The notes beneath the pieces were generated by a model. The model saw only the letters and a program-made list of their open reading frames with translations, did not search any database and was not told where the DNA came from. Shown piece after piece: positions 56,701 through 64,000 of a stretch of 64,000 nt of DNA (positions are counted from its first letter, which is position 1; every line of letters begins with the position of its first letter). Location of the stretch: assembly GCA_047495785.1 (NCBI GenBank), contig JBLDXI010000063.1, positions 1 to 64,000 of the forward strand. The letters run 5' to 3'. The stretch comes from Lepidodermella squamata (lineage: Eukaryota; Gastrotricha). The translations under genes were made by a program, and so were the position numbers.

Positions 56701-58334
56701 CCGGCCGGCAACAACGTCTAGTATTTCAAAACAAATTGCTATCATTCGAAAAATAATCTGACTGAAGAAATACCGAGTTCGTCGATGAAGAGTACACAGC
56801 CCGTGTCCTTGTGGCGAGTGGCAGCCGAGCGGAACAGCGCCCGCAGCTGCGCCTCAGACTGGCCCGAAATGCCGGCGACGAGTTCGGGCCCGGCGGTCGC
56901 CAGCAGCGGCAGGCCCAGCTCGCCGGCCAGCGCCTGAGCCAGCGCTGTTTTGCCGCAACCAGGCGGGCCATGCAGCAGCAGGCCTCGAGACGGCTCGGCG
57001 CCTAGCTGCCGCAGCAGGGGCGCATTCCGCAGATGCCGCAGCACGCGGTCAATGTCGTCGCGGATGTGGGACAGGCCGCCGAGGTCGGCGAGGCACGTTT
57101 TCGGGTACGCGGCCGGGCGCACGAGTTCGTTGAAGGCGGGCGGCAGCAGCGAGTCGGTGGGGTCGCCGGGCTCGGGTGACCGACGGCGACGAATTTTCGC
57201 AGGCTTCACGCCACTTTTAGCTAAAACAAATATGGCATGAAAATTCAGGAAAAGAAATTTCGATTCAAATTGTTTGCTTAGATTCAAACACGGAAAATAA
57301 GCAGAGCTCATTTCCAAACAGTCTGAGAATAAATAGAGGTGAAGTAAAGCGATTCTTACAGAATCATCTGTCACTGATCATTTTTCTCGTGATGAAAGCC
57401 CGATGAAATTTGGAGGAATCGAAAAAGAAGACGTAAATAAAGTCATGAGAAAAAATTTAAAATTGCGTTCAGCCTCAAATTTCGTTGACTTGGGCCTTTC
57501 GAAAAACCTAGTTATTGGGGGCTGTTCGACAATTTCGAAACAGTTTTTTTGGAATTAGAAGACGCTTTGAATTAACCGTGTTTGTGATTTGTAGCGCTTG
57601 AATTTTTTGCCAACATTTTCTTGTTTTTTTGTAGTTAAAAGGCTGAATTATTTTCCAAGGGCCTTTTTGAAATTTCTACAGCAAGACCTATTAATTTTTC
57701 TCCTTCAAAATCGAAAATTCTGATCTCTGAAAAATTAAATGATGGAACAAAAATCTTGCGAAATTTATGATTTTTAAACAAAACCTTAACTGACTTCTGG
57801 GATATTGAAAAATATTTTGGCTGATGAAATGCCCCAATAATTTTGGAGCTAATGCGCGTAACTAAGGGTGAAATCATTTCAGAAATGGCGAATAAACACC
57901 TCGAGTAACAACATTTTTTGGTACCAGGATTTTCAAGAAATTATGATTCGCCAAGGCCCAGAAGTATTCCAGAATCCGAATATGCATGTACCTGTTTTTT
58001 GCGGCTGATGCCCGGGAGTTAACGGGGTTGAAGATGCGTTATTCCCAACTACGCCGGACTTATCGAGATTCTCCGGACTAGCGGTGTAATCTATGGCGAA
58101 CCCAGCGCCCGGGCTCTGCTGCTGCTGCTGCTGGAGAGCTTGGTGCTGTTTATGCTGCAACACAGTGTACGCTTCTAAAACACGCGGCCGAAACGCCGAA
58201 GTCGCTCGCCGGCCGTATTCCGGGTACCGCAGCCGCAAATCGGCGACAATAGTCGCCAGGTCGACGTTGGGCCGGCCAGGGTGCGCCTCCCGCAGGTAGT
58301 CGCGCAACCGGCCAATCAGCTGCGGGTCGTTCAT
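53701..58334 (-). CDS. NVL: NVL-type nuclear AAA ATPase, six exons, complete
   Basis: Tandem AAA ATPase of the nucleus and nucleolus that in other animals remodels pre-60S ribosomal particles. Exons in gene order: 58334-57992, 57220-56774, 56717-56653, 56330-55677, 54826-54482 and 54420-53701. All joins have GT-AG ends and keep phase, giving 857 residues, close to the usual length. The N-terminal helical domain (exon 1) with a polyQ run is of the NVL type. D1 has Walker A GPPGCGKT (exon 2) and Walker B FIDEL continuing across the exon 2/3 junction. A 65-nt exon 3 carries the [17 protein letters not shown] segment. D2 has GPPGCGKT (exon 5) and FFDELDSL (exon 6). A long acidic Asp/Glu-rich linker joins D1 to D2 (exon 4 end). 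The start is the only ATG that opens the conserved N-terminal domain. Confidence 0.93.
54827..55676. other. NVL intron 4
   Basis: 850-bp intron that holds a plus-strand ORF listed separately. Nothing else seen. Confidence 0.7.
55033..55404 (+). CDS. Weak ORF inside NVL intron 4, possible secreted protein
   Basis: 123 codons on the strand opposite to NVL. The N-terminus (about 7-20) is hydrophobic and could be a signal peptide, followed by a Gln/Ser/Pro-rich part and a hydrophobic patch. No family recognised and no splicing evidence. It could be a nested gene or a chance frame. Confidence 0.25.
   Translation: MDTAAAIHVVMVVTFFLATGRLTTDNQEENKPPYAVQTQPCISQQVWSSTQLNSSPFGQIMQPSSSQQTQQSYQYGGISGFNYQLSFFSFPFFAVSAFSAVKTLHLLRHLCSARHLRKLHQVQ
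56331..56652. other. NVL intron 3, nothing seen
   Basis: 322-bp intron with GT-AG ends between the 65-nt exon 3 and exon 4. No feature recognised. Confidence 0.7.
57221..57991. other. NVL intron 1, nothing seen
   Basis: 771-bp AT-rich intron with GT-AG ends. No feature recognised. Confidence 0.7.
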
Positions 58335-58808
58335 TCAAACTCAACAACACCTATCACTTTCACCAGGAAAACAAAAAACAACATACATTTTCATCGATTT
58401 TTCCGTCGTTTATTTTTCAAACATTATTTCAGCGCGTCGTTTCAGAAACGCCCATGCGTGCAAAAAGGAACACCATAATAGTATACAACAAACTATCTGA
58501 GATTGGACACGAGTTAATTCTGAACGATGAAAGCTTCCACAATAAATATATTTCATATCTTTGCCGCACAAACTTGTTAGAATAATAGACACGACTAGCG
58601 ACCGCGTAAAAAGCCGGAATCGATTTAGTGACAGAGACAAAAATTGAGACAACACCGCCGAAAAATTATTAGCAGAACGAAACAGTACAACATCGCACTA
58701 TTGCCGACTGGTTTCCAATGGATATTTATAACGAAAGACCATCAACCATCGAAAAAACCACCAGAAACTGTGAGATAGAAAGAACCGCCTCCTTTCGCGG
58801 CCGCTCTT

Positions 58809-60485
58809 TCACGGTCGGTCTGACACCCTACTGCTCGTCGATGTTAGCACAGTAGATAATAGATTTGAACTGGTACTACTAGCAGTTGGAGTCGTCGAAG
58901 TTATAGCCACTGTGCTAGTTTCTATCGCTGAAAAAGTTGACGATGATGCTAGAACGGGCGTCGCGTTGTCGCCGCTCCACCGCTTCGACAGCACGAGGAA
59001 GAACGTGACGGCTATGGTGATGCCGCCGACGACGAACAGGCAGATGAGGAGGGCGCGATTCGAGTGCGCGCGTATCAACATCCGCGTCAGCACGTTCGAC
59101 GACTTGCCCAGCACGTGGTCCGTCTCGCGCAGCCGCTCCCGGGCGCCTAGAATCGTCTCGCGCTGGTGGCCCAAATCGGTCAACGCCTGACTGCCAATTG
59201 TCGTTGTTTCTTCAATCTGGAATAAATATTAACAAAAATCATACTGCAAAACGAAAAAATCTGCCTTATTTCAAGTTAAATGTTGCCCGAAATTTAAGAA
59301 TTTACGGAAATTTACGGCTAAAATTTGAAACACATCAATCTTGTGTTTTTCCTGAAATGTCGATAAAACAGCTGAAGGGTATGGCAATTGAGAGATTCTC
59401 TATTGCCCAAATCTAAAAATCCCAAATCGAACCTAGAAAATTTGATAGAAAAGTAGAAAAATCATTAATTCATGCACTTCATCCAGTACAGCTTCAAAGT
59501 TCAATGAAATGCGAACAATCGAGAATTCCGGAATATATAAACGTACGTGGATTTATCCAATTTAAGCAATATCCTTATGCTACCAAAATGAACTAGAATT
59601 CTCGCAATATTTTATTTAAATTGTTTGCAGGCAAAAAATTGATCAGTTCAAACCGTGGTGCGCGTGGGAAAACTCTACGTCCACTTGGTAGCATAAGGAT
59701 TATTGCTATCAACCCAATCTTTCGAGCCAATAAAATTAGGCTTATTGTTTCTCAACCAAATTTTGGATCAAAGATCAAAGCTGAGGTTGGGAAAGCAATC
59801 CGATTAATCTTTAGCTGAAGGGTATGGCAAGTTCAATAAATTTGAGGCTTCAACACTCAATTTTCTCAAAATACGGTTTTTCTATTTTCAAGTTCTTTGT
59901 AGAATCTCAATTTTATATGTAGCCTAGCGGGTATATTTCTCATGCTCATCATTGAAAAATTGACGCAAATGATAATGAATTGATTCAAACTAATTTACGA
60001 CGTGGTTGGTAAAAATTGAAATGGCGAAAAAAACTGACCATTCTCCTGCCGTACGACAGCTTGTTGTTCTGGTCGTTGATGCGTGAATTGCCGCTGAGCA
60101 GCTTCGACCGCTGGTCCGAGTAGAACCCATCGCCATCGTCCATCATGTTGATGTTAACACTCGAGCCTAAACTCGAGCCACCGCTAGGCGAGAGGGCCGA
60201 CTTCATCTCGCCGTCAAGCCGCTGCAACTCGGTGCGGTACGCCTTCACTCGCGTCTGGTATCGGCCCTTCGCCGCCTGGTCCGGCACCTGCCGCGCCTCG
60301 AGTTCGATCTGCTCCAGAGTCTCATTTGCCTCTTCGAACAACCGCTCCAGGTTCTGCTTCGCCGTCAGATGGCTGACCTGCGGCAGGCCGGGTGGTTGTA
60401 GCTGCTTCAACTTGCCGATTTCCGTCGTAATTTCCGCTGTTATCACAGCGAATTGCTGCTCGTGGTGGTCGACAAGAGAAATCAT
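58809..60485 (-). CDS. VTI1: VTI1-type SNARE, two exons, with unusual tail
   Basis: Qb-SNARE of Golgi and endosomal fusion. Exon 1 (60485-60039) encodes the N-terminal three-helix Vti1 domain, starting HEQQFAVITAEITTEIGKL. Exon 2 (59216-58809) encodes the SNARE motif with ALTDLGHQRETILGARERL...DHVLGKSSNVLTRM and a membrane anchor (ALLICLFVVGGITIAVTFFLVL). Joins are GT-AG and phase 0, giving 284 residues against about 220-230 in the family. The excess is an acidic Ser/Gly-rich linker between the two domains and, oddly, a Ser/Thr-rich tail of about 50 residues after the membrane segment, where Vti1 proteins normally end within a few residues. The start ATG sits where family members start. Confidence 0.9.
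59217..60038. other. VTI1 intron
   Basis: 822-bp intron. It holds an inverted repeat of about 22 bp (around 59566-59588 and 59682-59705) that would form a hairpin, and nothing else I recognise. Confidence 0.6.
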
Positions 60486-61286
60486 GGCTAATAACAGATT
60501 CTAAAATAAGAATCAAGTAAAAATAACCATCAGCCATTTCTTTAATGTGATAAGCGATCTCACGAGTTGATTCGTCACTCACAGGAATAATAATTTATAT
60601 CATTTTTTACATTTCGCAGTTGAAAGATAATTTATAACAATATTTTTTCACGTGCAGCAGCTTAGATTTGTATACAGGGATGACAACCTCGAAGACAAAA
60701 AAAACACCGATGTCAATGAATTGCAGCCAGAATCGGAATTGCGGGCTCAAGAAATAACGATTTCAGGAGAAAAATTTTGTAGGGAGGAAAAATTCAAAAA
60801 CGATATCGAATTTTTCTAAATATCGCGAAACTTGTCATTTTTAATGACATTTCAAATAAGTATTTTGATATTATTCAGCTGAGCTCGTATTTTTCCTAAA
60901 ATTTCGCCAATTTATTCTGTAACTTTCCCATCTTTTTCTAGTCGATCGTCAGAATTCACAGCTCTTTTGCTGTCCGTCGAGAGGAAAAAATATGATAAAT
61001 AAGGGGGTGATAATAAGTTTAGTATCAGCCAGGGCCCATCACAAATGAACAAATTAGCAATCCCTCCTTGCGTCGTCGTACATACCTTAAACAATGAACA
61101 ACTTAAACATGCAAAGTGGCATCATTCATTACAATGATAATTATTATTATTATGTCCTCAATTTTTTGTATAAAAAAGTACACACGAATAAGCCATGACA
61201 GCAGCAGCAGCAGCAGTCGAGAGAAAGATCATCCGAAAAATCAGCCGATTAGACAGCCAACAAATGTAGTATTACTTGATCGAAAT
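60486..61286. other. Intergenic VTI1-USO1, no gene seen
   Basis: AT-rich gap of 801 bp between the USO1 stop and the VTI1 start, both genes on the minus strand. It should hold the USO1 3' end and the VTI1 promoter. A CAGCAG microsatellite lies near 61200. Confidence 0.6.
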
Positions 61287-64000
61287 TCATTGAATTCGAA
61301 TTTGCGAGTTTTGCGAGTCGCTAGTCGCCGCGGACTCTGCGCCGTCGCTCGACTCGTCCACCGAAGCGGCGCCGCCCACAACGCCCACCTGGAATTCCTG
61401 CTGCTGCTGCTGCGGCCCGTTTGTGTTGACTGCAGTCGCGAAATAGCCTTCGAGACCTGTCGCGCCCGATTGCTGCGCGGCCGGGTTATAATACGCGTAT
61501 GGTTGTTGCTGTTGCTGTTGGGGTTGGCTTTGCTGCTGATAAGCCGGATAGGCCTGGTACGGATAGCCGTAGTTCGGATAGCTTTGTTGTTGCTGTTGCT
61601 GCTGCTGCTGGTGCGCTGCCTGGTCAGCGTAGTTGTACGTTGGGTAGTAGGCCTGAGCGTAGCTTTGAGGTTGAGGTTGCTGATTTTGCTGGTCTGGGAC
61701 CTGCATTGAAATGAAAAAGTCGAATTTAAGACAGTACAATAAGGCCGAAACATGTCGGGGTGGCGTCTGGCTTGGGAAGTTCTCAATCTTAAAATGATCT
61801 CGCTATAACTCGCTCGTCTCATTAACATCTACAACTTGGATTTCTACGAGGCCTTCGCATATCGAATATAAGTTTATTTGTAATGTATTTCATCAATTAG
61901 AAGCCTACTATTGATCTGAGTCATCTATATTCCAAAGTGTAGCTCTGTAGCGTTGATCAAAAACGCTGTTCTGATGGGTATCGCGTTGAAGCGAAGTGAG
62001 GCCGAAAAAGAAAGAATCGAACACCTGATCGAAAAAATCACGAACGGAGACCTGCTGGTGATCACTGCCGGAAGAAAGTTGATTAGAAGCAACAACAGAA
62101 CTGAATTCCAGAACAAATTGAAAATTAATTCATGTTGCCCAGGAACTTATCCAATAATCATGTACGCCACAAACAAAGTAACAGTAAAAATAGGGAGTGA
62201 AATCTCAAATTACGTTCATAGATGACTGAGACAGGGATGCCTCCTTTCCCCTCTCTAATTCATTTCGTAAATTGTTTCCAATCTAATTGCAAGTCGCAGT
62301 TTTCAGTCTCCGCCTCTGATTAAATGATCCTAAACATGTTAGTTCTTAGCTCAGGTTCCGTCTAGGCTCATCCCTCTCTCGAGTGTCCATCCGCGCCACA
62401 TTGATGACCATTGAATCCTGCCCTTGACGCTGCACTGCGAGGGTGGAATTTGAACTGTGCGCGTTTACTACAGCCTCACCTTGAAGGGAAACAAATTAAG
62501 ACAGACGTACCGCACTGCTTTATACTGATTAATTGACTTCTATTCGAAACGCCGATTGTCAATGATTGTCGTTAATTGTCCACAGCAGACAAAGGTCAGC
62601 GATTGCGGGTTCCACCGTCTATTCTCTAATTCTTTGTCGAGTGTGCCGATTTTGCCGACGACTGAAATTGGATACGAGGGCGATATGCCACGTCGACTGC
62701 TCTCCCCTAAGGGAACCTATCCCCAAGGGAACTGCTGTAAAGGAATATCTCTACACTATACCGACGTCATTGCAAGTTTATAAATGACGATATCGTTTCT
62801 ACGGCGCGTGATACGCTACTTCGGGCGGCCGAACTTCGAAGTCGTTCATAATCGAAGTCGTTCAGCATAATTATCCGAATCGAATCCCAGTCACAATTGC
62901 CTATAGTACGACGTGAAACGTGAAGAGAAACCAAAGACAAACCTGTTGATACTGTTGGTACTGTTGGGCATATTGCTGCTGATATTGATGTTGTTGCTGT
63001 TGCTGCTGTTGTTGTTGGAGAGACGCCGGTTCGGGAACAGCGGCCTGCAGGCTGTCCTGCGACAAGCCGAGCGCCGTCTCGCCCAGCCCCATGTGGCCAC
63101 CCTGGTGATGGTGATGCTGCTGGCTGTTGCCGACCACTTGTTTCGCCAGTGCCAACCCTTCATCGTCCGCGTTCTCGCTGCCGTTCGCACCACCACCTTC
63201 TTCGTCATCGTCGTCATCGTCATCCGCCTCGTCTTCACTGTCTGGCTGGCCGAGAGATCGCAGTTTGTCGCGCATTCTTGCGATTCGCGAGTCTTGATGC
63301 GACAACAGCAGCAACAAATCGTCCTGTTCTTGCCGCAGCGCCGCCAGCTCGGCCTTCAACCGCTCGATTTGCGCGACATGGCCGTTACACTCGGGCGCGT
63401 TCCGCTCCTGGCCACGCGTTTGCGCAAATGACCTAAAATAGGAATAACAATCACTAAAAATGTGTTTGACCAAAAAAAGCAAATTAGTAATAATGGGTAA
63501 TTTCATGTTATTTCAAAACAGTTGTTTTCAATCCAATTTCGCTGCCGGCTCGGGACCTTTCCGACCGACCGCATGCAGCAATAAAATAGAAAATTCGATG
63601 CTTGGGCCTCTCTACTCCAAAAAAGTTCAGGTGTTTATCGAATATCGAAGCTCTTCATTAAAATAACAGAATTTTGTCCAATCTTAGCAGCGTCTACCTT
63701 ACTCTGTATTTGTTAAATCATGTTCTTATCTTCGAATTTAAGAAATCGGCAAACTACTTTTATGACAGCTTGCTATAAATTTGGATCCAATTTTCAGGTT
63801 ACTTTCTCAACCTCGTTGACTTGGTCTATCAACTTAATTTTCCTGTTTTCAAGGATGACAATTACAGAGAGAACTCCGACTAACCTTGCTGCCATTAGTT
63901 CAGCCTGCAGTGCCGCCAGCGAGCGTTCCTTCTCGGCGAGAACCGACCGGAACTCGTCGCCGCTGTTCGCGAGCGCCAACTTGTACGAATTCAACTCGCG
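61287..64000 (-). CDS. USO1: USO1/p115 vesicle-tethering factor, 3' end, with Gln-rich tail
   Basis: C-terminal part of the Golgi tether p115/Uso1; the gene continues past the right edge. Exons: from the edge to 63885, then 63432-62943, then 61700-61287. GT-AG ends and phases agree. The first visible exon is coiled coil (SVLAEKERSLAALQAEL). The second ends the coiled coil (LKAELAALRQEQDDLLLLLSH) and carries the acidic run DSEDEADDDDDDDEE that in p115 binds Golgi partners. After it come His- and Gln-rich stretches, and the third exon is a Gln/Tyr/Pro-rich low-complexity tail of about 137 residues, which p115 proteins of other animals usually lack. This makes the tail either lineage-specific or a sign of an alternative last exon. 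Confidence 0.85.
61701..62942. other. USO1 intron with possible gene remnants
   Basis: 1242-bp intron. It holds a plus-strand coding-like stretch at about 61953-62225 (KRSEAEKERIEHLIEKITNG type helix) and a Ulp1-like scrap at 62556-62783, listed separately. Their GC-rich codons suggest remains of another gene or mobile element. Confidence 0.4.
62556..62783 (+). pseudogene. Fragment resembling a C48/Ulp1 cysteine peptidase
   Basis: The translated start VNCPQQTKVSDCGFHRLF resembles the Q...DCG catalytic segment of Ulp1-type peptidases. No upstream His-Asp part is visible, so at best this is a remnant in the USO1 intron, on the opposite strand. Such peptidases occur in several mobile elements. 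Confidence 0.35.
63433..63884. other. USO1 intron, nothing seen
   Basis: 452-bp intron with GT-AG ends; AT-rich, no feature recognised. Confidence 0.7.

Overview
The window is nuclear DNA of an invertebrate animal; I cannot fix the phylum. The support is three spliced eukaryotic genes of NVL, VTI1 and USO1 type, pol III tRNA genes including an intron-bearing tRNA-Tyr, a Maverick/Polinton with a chromodomain integrase, and several TIR transposons. Introns run from about 50 bp to over 1 kb with GT-AG ends.

Positions 1-15294, 18389-19547 and 45905-50170 are one tandem tRNA array with a period of about 3.47-3.48 kb. Each full unit holds 20 tRNA genes: Cys, Asn, Leu, Glu, Gln, Pro, Trp, Ala, Thr, Ile, Tyr, Phe, Ser(CGA), Gly, Asp, Ser(GCT), His, Val, Lys, Arg. 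That is one isoacceptor for every amino acid except methionine, plus a second serine. Six units are present: four complete, one (unit 5) split by two insertions and lacking tRNA-Val, and one cut off after tRNA-Lys. With an inverted scrap at the left edge I count 120 tRNA genes. Almost every gene has its own downstream T run, as expected for separate pol III transcription.

Unit 5 is broken first by a 3.1-kb non-coding TIR element (15295-18388), which carries a hAT-like MITE and a foldback. It is broken again by a 26.4-kb Maverick/Polinton (19548-45898) with a perfect 6-bp target duplication (AAAGAC). The Polinton keeps protein-primed DNA polymerase B, a PLA2-like/integrase/chromodomain fusion protein, packaging ATPase, candidate minor capsid protein, adenain-type protease, a VLTF3-like factor, a fibre-like protein and a right-end group of small genes. 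Its candidate major capsid gene is split by a 5.4-kb DNA transposon (34224-39668; 4-bp duplication AAAT). That transposon has its own four-exon DDE-type transposase gene, a PB1-domain gene and a C2H2 zinc-finger ORF. The two non-Polinton elements share the terminal sequence CGTTCGTG, so they probably belong to one family.

Positions 50171-53700 are a repeat-rich boundary with a two-exon orphan ORF, a TIR element enclosing degenerate tRNA-like sequences, and a foldback. Positions 53701-64000 carry three minus-strand host genes: NVL (six exons, complete), VTI1 (two exons, with an odd tail after the membrane anchor) and the 3' end of USO1/p115 (with a Gln-rich tail), which runs off the right edge. 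Exon joins were checked by splice-site dinucleotides and reading phase only.
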